Positions 40,405 through 48,612 of a stretch of DNA of 61,628 nucleotides are shown one piece after another. Each line of letters starts with the position of its first letter. Position 1 is the first letter of the stretch. Source of the stretch: Zoogloea sp. Lineage in GTDB: Bacteria > Pseudomonadota > Gammaproteobacteria > Burkholderiales > Rhodocyclaceae. A model generated the notes under the pieces. That model did no database searches, was not told the origin of the DNA, and saw only the letters and a list, made by a program, of their open reading frames with translations. A program made the translations under genes and the position numbers. The stretch spans positions 1 through 61,628 of the forward strand of contig NZ_JAFLDT010000014.1 in assembly GCF_017302315.1 (NCBI RefSeq), read 5' to 3'.

Positions 40405-41235
40405 ATGAAAACAACATCCCTCGCCGGCTTTGCCCTTACCCTGGCCGCCGCAGCCTTCACGCTCCCCGCCCACGCTGCCCCGATGACCATCGACGGAAAT
40501 TTCGCCGACTGGGGCGTTGCCAATAACGGCACCCTATCCGGATGGACGCCCGGTAGCGGAATCCTCTTCACTGTCGATGACCAGAGCAATGCCAACAATG
40601 GCTACCTCAACCCCGGTTGGGGCGGCCAGGCCTATGATGCGGAAGCCCTGTACCTGACCTGGTATACCAAGCTCGATGGGCAGACCTACCTCGCCCTGGG
40701 GCTGATTACCGGCCATGACCCCAACACCCCCACCGGCGGCAACAACTATGGCCGCGGCGACTTCGCCATTGATTTCGGCCGCGACGGCAGCTTTGAATTC
40801 GGGGTGCTCACAGCCGATCGCAGCAGCACCCTGCGCCAGGGCGACGTGGTGGGCACCAGCAATGCCGACTGGGCTACCGGCCTGTGGAGCGCCCCGGGCG
40901 TTTACGACCCCGCCCATTCCAGCTACGTCACCAAGGTGAACACCGGCACGGATGTGGGCAATGCCAGTCTGGTCATTTCCAGCAGCTTCGGGAATATGGG
41001 CACCCTTGGCGGCTCCCACTGGTTCTATGAAGTGGAAATTCCCGTCTCCGTATTCGGCAGCCACTGGGCAGGGAACTCCCCCGCGGAAAGCTTCGACGTG
41101 CAATGGACGATGCTTTGCGCCAACGACATCATCATCGTTGACCCGATCCCCTCAACGGTATCCGAGCCCGCGTCCCTGGCCCTCGTCCTCGGCGCCGCGG
41201 GACTCGCCGGCCTTGCCCGTCGGCGACGCACCTGA
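40405..41235 (+). CDS. PEP-CTERM sorting domain protein
   Basis: From ATG 40405 the protein has 276 residues. A signal peptide covers residues 1-25 (LAGFALTLAAAAFTLPAHA). The body (about 26-245) is rich in Asn, Gly, Asp and Trp, with repeated short strands, and I recognise no enzyme motif. The C-terminus is a PEP-CTERM sorting signal: SEPASLALVLGAAGLAGLA and a final RRRRT. Such proteins are cut and anchored or released by exosortase EpsH and appear in floc or biofilm matrices. No exosortase gene is in the window. The body could belong to a sugar-binding or DOMON-like fold, but I cannot assign it. Confidence 0.88.
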   Translation: MKTTSLAGFALTLAAAAFTLPAHAAPMTIDGNFADWGVANNGTLSGWTPGSGILFTVDDQSNANNGYLNPGWGGQAYDAEALYLTWYTKLDGQTYLALGLITGHDPNTPTGGNNYGRGDFAIDFGRDGSFEFGVLTADRSSTLRQGDVVGTSNADWATGLWSAPGVYDPAHSSYVTKVNTGTDVGNASLVISSSFGNMGTLGGSHWFYEVEIPVSVFGSHWAGNSPAESFDVQWTMLCANDIIIVDPIPSTVSEPASLALVLGAAGLAGLARRRRT

Positions 41236-41240
41236 GAAAC

Positions 41241-41276
41241 AAGTGCGAACCCGGCTCTCGCGCCGGCTTCGCACTT
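41241..41276. terminator. Hairpin between the PEP-CTERM gene and ispF
   Basis: AAGTGCGAA and TTCGCACTT form a perfect 9-bp outer stem, with CCGG/CCGG inside. It lies five bases past the PEP-CTERM stop between convergent genes. There is no T run, so it is a structural terminator at best. Confidence 0.5.
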
Positions 41277-41309
41277 GCACCGGATCCGCACCTCGCCCGC
41301 GTCTAGCGG

Positions 41310-41807
41310 CTAGGCCCCGACCCGCACCATCAATGCCACCGCCTGTGCCGCGATTCCCTCTCCACGACCGGTGAATCCAAGCTTCTCGGTGGTCTTGCCT
41401 TTGACGTTAACAACCGCCGGATCAACCCCAAGGTCGGCAGCGATGTTGACGACCATGGCCGGAACATGGGGCAGGATCCGTGGCGCCCGGGCAATCACCG
41501 TGGCGTCCACGTTCACCGTCACCCAGCCGGCAGCACGCGCAGCAGCAGCCGCTTCGCGCAACAGGACACGGGAATCCACCCCCTCAAAGCGTGGGTCCGT
41601 ATCCGGAAAATGCCGCCCGATGTCACCCAGCCCAGCCGCGCCGAGCACCGCATCGGTGATGGTGTGGAGTAACACGTCAGCATCGGAATGACCGAGCAGG
41701 CCCCTGGAAAAGGGAATCGTCACGCCACCAATGATCAAGGGGCGGCCAGGAACCAGGGCATGGACGTCGAACCCCTGCCCGATACGAAACGGAACTTGCA
41801 TCTTCAA
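41310..41807 (-). CDS. ispF: 2-C-methyl-D-erythritol 2,4-cyclodiphosphate synthase
   Basis: This 165-residue enzyme carries out the fifth step of the MEP isoprenoid pathway. Its zinc site is in GQGFDVHAL (Asp and His), and the substrate site in [17 protein letters not shown]. It continues with [14 protein letters not shown] and ends with the [19 protein letters not shown] stretch. The ATG overlaps the end of ispD by four bases, so the two are translationally coupled. The functional order IspD, IspE, IspF is missing ispE here, as usual in Betaproteobacteria. Confidence 0.97.
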   Translation of the reverse strand: MKMQVPFRIGQGFDVHALVPGRPLIIGGVTIPFSRGLLGHSDADVLLHTITDAVLGAAGLGDIGRHFPDTDPRFEGVDSRVLLREAAAAARAAGWVTVNVDATVIARAPRILPHVPAMVVNIAADLGVDPAVVNVKGKTTEKLGFTGRGEGIAAQAVALMVRVGA

Positions 41808-42505
41808 GCCTCACGGTGCTGGAGAATCCACTCGGCCAGATGCAGGTCGAGGGGAAAGGTGACCTTCAGGTTGGTGGGGTCGCCCCGCACCAGGCGCGGG
41901 CGCAGGCCCATGGCCTCGATGGCGCTGGCCTCATCCGTGACCTGCCGGGCCGTTTCAAGCGCACGTTTGAGCATCACGTAGCGGAACATCTGCGGCGTTT
42001 GAGCCTGCCAAAGGCCATCCCGCGGCACCGTGGCAGCAATGTGGTGCGTGCTGTCCTCACGCTTCAGGGTGTCGGCCACCGGGACAGCCAGGATGCCCCC
42101 CACCTCGTCATGCATCAAGTCACGCACCAGTCCTTCGATATGCCAGGATGCGAGGCAAGGCCGTGCAGCATCGTGCACAAGCACCCAGTCGCCTTCGGAT
42201 GCATCGTCGGCAATCGCCCGCAGGCCATTCAGCACGCTGTCGGCGCGGGACGCTCCGCCGCAGAACAGGGGGACCAGACGATCACCGAACGAACTCCAGT
42301 CATGGCGGTCCCACTCCTGATCACCAACGGATAGCACGACATAGACCCGGTCGATCACCGGAGAGTCACACAGCACCCCCAGCGTGTGGCGAATCAATGG
42401 TTGGCCGAGAAGGGGCAGATATTGTTTGGGTTGTTCACTGCGCATGCGGCTGCCGCTTCCAGCGGCAGGCACAATGGCGAAACAACGGGTCGTCTGAATT
42501 CGCAT
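41804..42505 (-). CDS. ispD: 2-C-methyl-D-erythritol 4-phosphate cytidylyltransferase
   Basis: This 233-residue enzyme attaches CMP to methylerythritol phosphate in the MEP pathway. It shows [24 protein letters not shown], split here as the nucleotide-binding AAGSGSRM and [15 protein letters not shown] (about 130) and QTPQMFRY are further family signatures. It overlaps ispF by four bases. Its ATG faces the divergent DUF4010 gene across about 70 bases. Confidence 0.96.
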   Translation of the reverse strand: MRIQTTRCFAIVPAAGSGSRMRSEQPKQYLPLLGQPLIRHTLGVLCDSPVIDRVYVVLSVGDQEWDRHDWSSFGDRLVPLFCGGASRADSVLNGLRAIADDASEGDWVLVHDAARPCLASWHIEGLVRDLMHDEVGGILAVPVADTLKREDSTHHIAATVPRDGLWQAQTPQMFRYVMLKRALETARQVTDEASAIEAMGLRPRLVRGDPTNLKVTFPLDLHLAEWILQHREA

Positions 42506-42576
42506 CGCGCAATTCTACTCAATGTCCCCCGCTCTTCTGCCGCTGATTGAGCATCCACGCCTCAGGAATGCATACG

Positions 42577-43845
42577 ATGCTGTTCTCGCACCCCTTTGAC
42601 CTTCACCAACTGGAAGCACTCGCCCTGGCCACCGCCATCGGGCTGCTCATGGGCCTCGAACGGGAGCGCCGCCCGGCCGCCCTGGCCGGTGTACGCACCT
42701 TTGGATTGACCGGACTTCTCGGTGCAATCGCCGCCCTGCTGGCTGAACAACTGGCTGCGCCGGCCCTGTTGGTTGCGGGCTTTGCCCTCGTGGCACTGAT
42801 GATCATCACCACCAACGTGCGCCAGCCGGAACCCAATGATCCGGGCACCACCTCTGTGGTTGCCCTGCTCGTGTGCTACGCCCTCGGTGCCATGGTGTGG
42901 TTGGGTCATGGCCGACTGGCCGTGATGGCGGCGGTCGGATCGACCATGCTGCTTTACTTCAAGTCTGAACTCCGTGGCGTCGCATCGCGCCTGACCGCCC
43001 AGGACTGGCGCTCCATCCTGCAATTCTCGGTGCTGTCACTGATCGTTCTGCCCATCCTGCCCAATCGGGGCTTTGGCCCCTACGAGGCGATCAACCCCCA
43101 TCAAGTGTGGCTCATGATCGTTCTCGTCGCAGGCGTCAGTCTGGCCGGCTACATGGCCTTGCGGCTCGTGGGCGCGCGCTACGGCGCCCCCCTGCTCGGG
43201 CTGCTGGGGGGATTGGTTTCCAGCACGGCGACGACAATGGTTTTTTCGCGCCACGCCCGCGAAAACCCGGCCATGACGTCCACCGCAGGGTTGGTGATCG
43301 TGCTCGCCAACCTGATCATGGTGCTGCGCATCCTGGCCATTGCCGGTGCCCTTTCACCACCGGTGGTGCCCCTTCTGGCGGGTGGCTGCATCCTCGCGGT
43401 CGCCCTGGGGGCAATCATGCTGGCCCGCGACTGGCGACAACTGGCGGGCCAGGACGCGCTACCAATCCCGGAAACCCGCAACCCGACCGAACTTCGTGCA
43501 GCGATCGGCTTCGGTCTGCTCTATGCAGGCGTGCTGCTGTGCGCGGCGTGGCTGTCCGACATCGCCGGACGTGGAGGACTCTATCTGCTCGCCCTCGCCT
43601 CAGGCTTGACCGACGTGGATGCCATCACCCTGTCGACCCTTCACCTGCAGACGGTTGGCAAAGTCGACCCTGTCCCTGCTGCCATTGCCATTCTGCTCGC
43701 CATGCTTGCCAACCTGAGCTTCAAGACCACCCTGGCCTTCACCCTTGGCGGCGCTGGACTCGGACGGCATGTACTGGCAGGCATGCTTGCGGTGGGCGCG
43801 GGATTGGGCGGCGGTGTCGCATGGCTGTTGCACTCGTCCCTATAA
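42577..43845 (+). CDS. MgtC/DUF4010 family membrane protein
   Basis: From ATG 42577, with AGGA nine bases upstream, the protein has 422 residues. Other in-frame starts lie at 42568 (ATG) and 42547 (TTG). The N-terminal third resembles MgtC/SapB (LALATAIGLLMGLERERR, then AGVRTFGLTGLLGA). The C-terminal two thirds match DUF4010 (VGARYGAPLLGLLGGLVSSTATTMVFS and LASGLTDVDAITLS). About twelve helices are visible. The function is unknown. It precedes the AmmeMemoRadiSam genes by 49 bases on the same strand, so it may share their promoter. Confidence 0.85.
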   Translation: MLFSHPFDLHQLEALALATAIGLLMGLERERRPAALAGVRTFGLTGLLGAIAALLAEQLAAPALLVAGFALVALMIITTNVRQPEPNDPGTTSVVALLVCYALGAMVWLGHGRLAVMAAVGSTMLLYFKSELRGVASRLTAQDWRSILQFSVLSLIVLPILPNRGFGPYEAINPHQVWLMIVLVAGVSLAGYMALRLVGARYGAPLLGLLGGLVSSTATTMVFSRHARENPAMTSTAGLVIVLANLIMVLRILAIAGALSPPVVPLLAGGCILAVALGAIMLARDWRQLAGQDALPIPETRNPTELRAAIGFGLLYAGVLLCAAWLSDIAGRGGLYLLALASGLTDVDAITLSTLHLQTVGKVDPVPAAIAILLAMLANLSFKTTLAFTLGGAGLGRHVLAGMLAVGAGLGGGVAWLLHSSL

Positions 43846-43894
43846 TGGATACGAGAGGTCTTCCCGACCATCAACCTAAGGACTGAAGCAGATC

Positions 43895-44713
43895 ATGGCT
43901 CACGCCTCCCAACGCCTGCCCGCGGTCGCCGGACGTTTTTATCCGGCGGATCCCCACAGCCTTCATGCCCAGATTGCCGGCTTCCTGTCGGCAGCCATGC
44001 CTGCGGAGCTTGTGGATGCGCCAAAGGCGATGATTGTGCCCCACGCCGGCTACATCTATTCCGGCGCCGTCGCGGCGAGCGCCTATGCCGGACTCGCGGA
44101 ACGCAGGGAGGTCATCCGGCGGGTGCTCATTCTGTGCCCCACCCATCGGGTTGCCATCCGGGGCATGGCGCTGCCGGCAGCCCAGTCTTTCATCACGCCC
44201 CTCGGTGCCGTGGCGGTGGACCGGGATGCCTGGCTCCGGGCGCGGGAGATGCCCGGCGTCATCGTGGACGACCGCCCCCATGCCGACGAGCACGCCATTG
44301 AGGTCCAGCTACCCTTCCTTCAAAGCACGCTCAATCACTTCCAGATTCTGCCTATCGCCGTCGGCGAGGTGGATGCTCATCGGGTTGCCACCCTGCTCGA
44401 ATCCCTATGGGGCGGCCCCGAAACGCTCATCGTCATCAGTTCCGACCTGTCCCACTATCACCCCTACCGACAGGCACAATGGCGTGACAAGGCCACGATC
44501 GCCCAGATCCGGCAACTCGATGCCACCCTCAATGGTGATCAGGCCTGTGGCGCAGGTGCGATCAACGGCCTGCTGCTGGCTGCGCGCCGTCACAGGCTGT
44601 CCCCCCATTTGCTTGACCTGCGCAACTCCGGCGACACGGCCGGTGACCGGGAAAGGGTTGTGGGCTATGCCTCCATTTCGTTCTCCGAGACCCTGGATCA
44701 TGCCCACCACTGA
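43895..44713 (+). CDS. amrB: AmmeMemoRadiSam system protein B (MEMO1 family)
   Basis: This 272-residue protein belongs to the MEMO1 family, structurally related to extradiol dioxygenases. The three metal-site histidines lie in MIVPHAGYIYSG (about 50), LCPTHRVAIRG (about 86) and SSDLSHYHPY (about 190). The family cysteine is in ACGAGAINGLL. RLPAVAGRFYPADP at the start is also typical. Human MEMO1 binds iron or copper and affects redox signalling. The bacterial role is not settled to my knowledge. Its last 14 bases overlap amrA in another frame, and AAGGAC precedes its ATG. Confidence 0.92.
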   Translation: MAHASQRLPAVAGRFYPADPHSLHAQIAGFLSAAMPAELVDAPKAMIVPHAGYIYSGAVAASAYAGLAERREVIRRVLILCPTHRVAIRGMALPAAQSFITPLGAVAVDRDAWLRAREMPGVIVDDRPHADEHAIEVQLPFLQSTLNHFQILPIAVGEVDAHRVATLLESLWGGPETLIVISSDLSHYHPYRQAQWRDKATIAQIRQLDATLNGDQACGAGAINGLLLAARRHRLSPHLLDLRNSGDTAGDRERVVGYASISFSETLDHAHH

Positions 44714-45263
44714 AACGCTCGGAAAAGCCCTGCTTGCCCAGGCTCGCAACGCCATTGGCGGCGCATTGGGGGTGCCCGTCAAAGCGGCTGTCGATCACGT
44801 GTTGCTCGCCGAGCGTGGTGCGTGCTTTGTCACCCTGACCCTTGATGGCGCCCTGCGTGGTTGTATTGGCAGCCTGAATGCTCACCGCGTCCTAGGTGAG
44901 GATGTGCGTGAGAATGCCATCGCAGCGGCGCTTCGCGATCCGCGTTTCCCGCCCTTGAGCACGGCCGAGTTCCCCCGGATCGAGATCGAGGTGTCACTTC
45001 TTGATGAGCCGGAATTCTTGGAGTTCCACGACGAAGCCGATGCACTCAGTCAGCTCGTGCCCGGACAGGACGGCGTGATCTTCTTCAATGGCTGTCAGAA
45101 GGCCACCTTCCTGCCCCAGGTATGGGAGCAACTGCCCGACCGACGCAGCTTCATGGCGGCGCTCAAGCAAAAGGCCCGTTTGCCCGCCGATTTCTGGGGC
45201 CCCAATGTCATGCTCGCCCGCTACCGGGTACGCAAGTGGAAGGAACCCCCCCAAGGAGGCTGA
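44700..45263 (+). CDS. amrA: AmmeMemoRadiSam system protein A (AMMECR1 domain)
   Basis: This 187-residue protein is an AMMECR1-domain protein. LRGCIGSLNAHRVLGEDV (about 60-75) carries the near-invariant LRGCIG, and FPPLSTAEFPRIEIEVSLLDEPE and WEQLPDRRSFMAALKQKA complete the fold. The ATG at 44700 lies inside the end of amrB. amrS begins four bases after its stop, so all three are one translational unit. The molecular activity is unknown. The long upstream open frame in phase with it is only the shadow of amrB. Confidence 0.92.
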   Translation: MPTTETLGKALLAQARNAIGGALGVPVKAAVDHVLLAERGACFVTLTLDGALRGCIGSLNAHRVLGEDVRENAIAAALRDPRFPPLSTAEFPRIEIEVSLLDEPEFLEFHDEADALSQLVPGQDGVIFFNGCQKATFLPQVWEQLPDRRSFMAALKQKARLPADFWGPNVMLARYRVRKWKEPPQGG

Positions 45264-45267
45264 CAGC

Positions 45268-46341
45268 ATGGACGCCCATCCTGCTCGCTACTGGCACCTT
45301 CTCGAAGACGGGCGCCTCCAGTGCGACCTTTGCCCGAGGGATTGCCGGCTGCATGAAGGCCAGCGCGGCGCCTGTTTCGTGCGCAAGCGGGTGGAGGGAA
45401 AGATGGTGCTCACCACCTATGGGCGCAGTTCGGGATTTTGCATCGACCCCATCGAAAAAAAGCCCCTCAATCATTTCCACCCGGGCAGCAGCGTGCTGTC
45501 CTTCGGTACGGCCGGCTGCAATCTGGCCTGCAAGTTCTGCCAGAACTGGGACATATCCCGGAGCCGCGACATGGACCGTCTCATGGACACCGCCTCGCCC
45601 ATCCACATCGCCGAGGCCGCAGTGCGCCATGGCTGCCGGAGCGTCGCCTTCACTTACAACGATCCGGTCATCTTCGCCGAGTACGCCATGGACACCGCGC
45701 AGGCATGTCGCGAACGCGGCGTCGCCAGCGTGGCGGTCACAGCGGGCTACATCCACCCCGCGCCTCGGCAGGCGTTCTACGCAGTGATGGATGCCGCCAA
45801 CGTGGACCTGAAAGCCTTCACGGAAGACTTCTACGTCCATCAGACTGGCGCCCATCTCGCCCCCGTTCTCGACACCCTGCTCTATCTCCGCCACGACACA
45901 GCAGTCTGGTTCGAGATCACCACATTGCTGATCCCGGGGCTCAATGACAGCACGCCGGAGCTGAGCGCACTATGCCACTGGGTGGCAAACGAACTCGGCC
46001 CCGAAATCCCCTTGCACTTCACGGCCTTCCACCCGGACTACAAGCTCAACGCCCTGCCACCGACACCGCCGGCAACCCTCACCCGGGCGCGACGGATCGC
46101 CCTTGATGCCGGACTGAAGCACGTTTATACCGGCAACGTTCATGACGTCGCTGGCGGTACGACCCACTGTGCGTCATGTGGGATGGCGCTCATTGAGCGC
46201 GACTGGCATCGCGTCCTCGCCTACCGCCTCGACGCACAATGCGCCTGCCCGGGTTGCGGCCACCTGCTGGCGGGGCGCTTCGGGTCGGCGGCAGGTACAT
46301 TTGGAGCACGCCGTGTTCCAGTGCACATCGGCTCACACTAG
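45268..46341 (+). CDS. amrS: AmmeMemoRadiSam system radical SAM enzyme
   Basis: This 357-residue radical SAM protein has the 4Fe-4S site Cys84-x3-Cys88-x2-Cys91 (CNLACKFC). The N-terminus carries another cysteine set (CDLCPRDCRLHEGQRGAC) and the C-terminus a zinc-ribbon-like pair (CASCG and CPGCG), all three typical of this family and close to pyruvate-formate-lyase activating enzymes. AAGGAGG is seven bases before the ATG. The substrate is not evident. Its tight linkage with amrB and amrA suggests the three act on one target. The next gene starts 24 bases downstream. Confidence 0.93.
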   Translation: MDAHPARYWHLLEDGRLQCDLCPRDCRLHEGQRGACFVRKRVEGKMVLTTYGRSSGFCIDPIEKKPLNHFHPGSSVLSFGTAGCNLACKFCQNWDISRSRDMDRLMDTASPIHIAEAAVRHGCRSVAFTYNDPVIFAEYAMDTAQACRERGVASVAVTAGYIHPAPRQAFYAVMDAANVDLKAFTEDFYVHQTGAHLAPVLDTLLYLRHDTAVWFEITTLLIPGLNDSTPELSALCHWVANELGPEIPLHFTAFHPDYKLNALPPTPPATLTRARRIALDAGLKHVYTGNVHDVAGGTTHCASCGMALIERDWHRVLAYRLDAQCACPGCGHLLAGRFGSAAGTFGARRVPVHIGSH

Positions 46342-46365
46342 ACGGAGGGCGAGCCTTGCCGTCAC

Positions 46366-47088
46366 ATGCCCCTGCGTGCCATCGTCGACAGCAGAGCACC
46401 GTCCGCCGCCCAGATCATGATGAAACTGCGCCATAGCGCCCTGAGCATTGCCGCCGGCCCTGTCTGGCTCGACGCCCTCCTCGCCCACTCCCCGGATGCG
46501 GCCGGACTGATTCTGATTGCCCAGAATTCAGTCGGCAACCACCGGGACTCCCGCGAAGCCCATTTCACACGCAGGCTCCAGGAGGCCGGCTTCGCCACGC
46601 TTTTATTCGACCTGCTGAACCATTACGAAGAGTCCCGTGATCCGGATACCCGTTTCAACACGCCCTTACTCGGGCAGCGCATTCGTGCCGTCTTCGAGTG
46701 GCTGGCTCATCAACCTCCACTCGCCACACTACCGGTCGGCCTGGTGGCAAGCAGCACGGGCTGCGGCGCTGCGGTCCGCGCAATTGCCAACCAGCCGGAT
46801 GTGCTGAGCGCTCTGGTATGCCGGGGTGGGCGCCCCGGACTGGCCGGAATCTCTCCCCTGCGCATGGTTCCGTGCCCGACGCGCGTGATTGTCGGTGCCC
46901 GGGACGAAGGTCTGCCCAACATCCGCCAGGCCTATGACCTGATGACCTGCACCAAGGACTGGCAAAGCATTGCCGGTACGGACGACTATTTCCGGGAGCC
47001 TGGCGCCCTCGATGATGCCGCGACCCTGAGCGCCGAATGGTTTCACCGTCACCTGGTCCGGCGGGAAACCGAAGCCGCCGAGCGCTGA
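46366..47088 (+). CDS. Alpha/beta-hydrolase-like protein, probably lacking the catalytic histidine
   Basis: This protein of up to 240 residues (starts at 46417 or 46420 are also possible) resembles dienelactone-hydrolase-family proteins: RRLQEAGFATLLFDLL, then VGLVASSTGCGAAV, TRVIVGARDEG and YFREPGALDDAATLSAEWF. The nucleophile elbow serine (Ser130) is present. Where related proteins usually show a histidine before the F-x-EPG segment, this one has Asp207. The usual HGSGSSR oxyanion stretch is replaced by QNSVGNHR. It may be a non-catalytic or altered hydrolase. It lies 24 bases after amrS and probably belongs to that transcript. Confidence 0.7.
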   Translation: MPLRAIVDSRAPSAAQIMMKLRHSALSIAAGPVWLDALLAHSPDAAGLILIAQNSVGNHRDSREAHFTRRLQEAGFATLLFDLLNHYEESRDPDTRFNTPLLGQRIRAVFEWLAHQPPLATLPVGLVASSTGCGAAVRAIANQPDVLSALVCRGGRPGLAGISPLRMVPCPTRVIVGARDEGLPNIRQAYDLMTCTKDWQSIAGTDDYFREPGALDDAATLSAEWFHRHLVRRETEAAER

Positions 47089-47098
47089 ACCGAGGGCA

Positions 47099-47539
47099 CT
47101 AAGCGTCTGTCAGGCGTTTTTCCATTGCCTGATGGGGCAAGCCGGCTTCGTCAAACTGCGGCCCTTTCGGAACGAAGCCGAAACGGGCATAGAAGCCCAG
47201 GGCATGAGTCTGGGCGTTCAGTGCAAGGATCGGCATGCCGAGACGGCGCGCCTCGCCAATGAGGGCCTCGAGCAGGGCTGCGCCCACACCACATCCCCGC
47301 CAGGGTTCAAGCACTGCCATCCTGCCGATATGTCCGTCCGGCAGCAGGCGCCCGGTTCCGACGGCCTGCTCGCCAATCCGCGCCAAGGCGTGACAGGACA
47401 GCGCATCGAACTCATCGAGCTCCATGTCCCGGGGCACACGCTGTTCATCAACAAAAACCTTGAAGCGGATCGCGGACGCCTGTTCCGCCAGTGCCGACCA
47501 CGGCCCCAGCACGATGCCGGGCAATGCCGGGCGCCTCAC
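47099..47539 (-). CDS. GNAT family acetyltransferase
   Basis: From GTG 47539 this is 146 residues. It has the N-acetyltransferase fold: the acceptor-side IRFKVFVDEQRVPRDMELDEFD, then the acetyl-CoA loop MAVLEPWRGCGVGAALLEAL (with the R/QxxGxG/A motif RGCGVG), and HALGFYARFGFVPKGPQFDEAGLPHQAM. The pattern VFVDEQxVP is shared with ElaA-like enzymes, whose substrates are unknown. The GTG start overlaps the stop of the L,D-transpeptidase gene (GTGA), so it is coupled to it. The long frame upstream has no family character. Confidence 0.85.
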   Translation of the reverse strand: MRRPALPGIVLGPWSALAEQASAIRFKVFVDEQRVPRDMELDEFDALSCHALARIGEQAVGTGRLLPDGHIGRMAVLEPWRGCGVGAALLEALIGEARRLGMPILALNAQTHALGFYARFGFVPKGPQFDEAGLPHQAMEKRLTDA

Positions 47540-48015
47540 TCCACGATCTCCACCACGGTGCCGGCCGGCACAAGATCGAAGAGTTCGGCGACATCCTGAT
47601 TGCGCATGCGCACACACCCGATGGAACGCGGCACCCCCATGGGCTCCGTATCCGGCGTACCGTGGATGTAGATATAGCGCTGCATGCTGTCCACCTGACC
47701 AAGGCGATTGCGGCCGGGCTCCGTCCCTGACAGCCACAGGATGCGTGTCAGTATCCAGTCACGCCCAGGAGTGGCGGCAGCGAGCTCCGGCGACCAGACT
47801 TCACCGGTCGGCCGGCGGCCGCGGAAGGCTGTGCCGATCGGAACCCCCGCACCAATTCGGGCACGGATGATGTGGCGCCCCCGAGGTGTTTGGTAGCTCC
47901 CCTTCTCCTCGCCAGGGCCTTTGGTCGCGGTGGATATGCGGTAGCGCCGAACGCAGGCGCCATCATCGCCAAACAATCCGAGCCGCTGACTTGAGATATC
48001 GATGCGGATATACAT
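47536..48015 (-). CDS. L,D-transpeptidase catalytic domain protein without signal peptide
   Basis: From ATG 48015, with AGGTGA five bases before it, this is 159 residues. A GTG at 48024 is another possible start. It is a bare YkuD domain: YIHGTPDTEPMGVPRSIGC, with the catalytic His and Cys of HxxGxxxxxG...SxGC(V/I)R, here SIGCVRM. YkuD enzymes form 3-3 peptidoglycan crosslinks or anchor proteins to the wall in the periplasm. This one shows no signal peptide, lipobox or transmembrane helix (it begins MYIRIDISSQRLGLFGD), so how it reaches the wall is unclear. It sits between tadA and a GNAT gene on the same strand. Confidence 0.88.
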   Translation of the reverse strand: MYIRIDISSQRLGLFGDDGACVRRYRISTATKGPGEEKGSYQTPRGRHIIRARIGAGVPIGTAFRGRRPTGEVWSPELAAATPGRDWILTRILWLSGTEPGRNRLGQVDSMQRYIYIHGTPDTEPMGVPRSIGCVRMRNQDVAELFDLVPAGTVVEIVE

Positions 48016-48024
48016 GGTGGTCAC

Positions 48025-48510
<486 letters not shown>

Positions 48511-48612
48511 TTACAGTTGATGGTTTCACAGGTTCTTCTAGGGATTTTAAAGCAGCATCGTGGAAAGACCCGGCAAAACGAAAACGGACCCGCTTCCGGC
48601 AGGGCACTTCCG

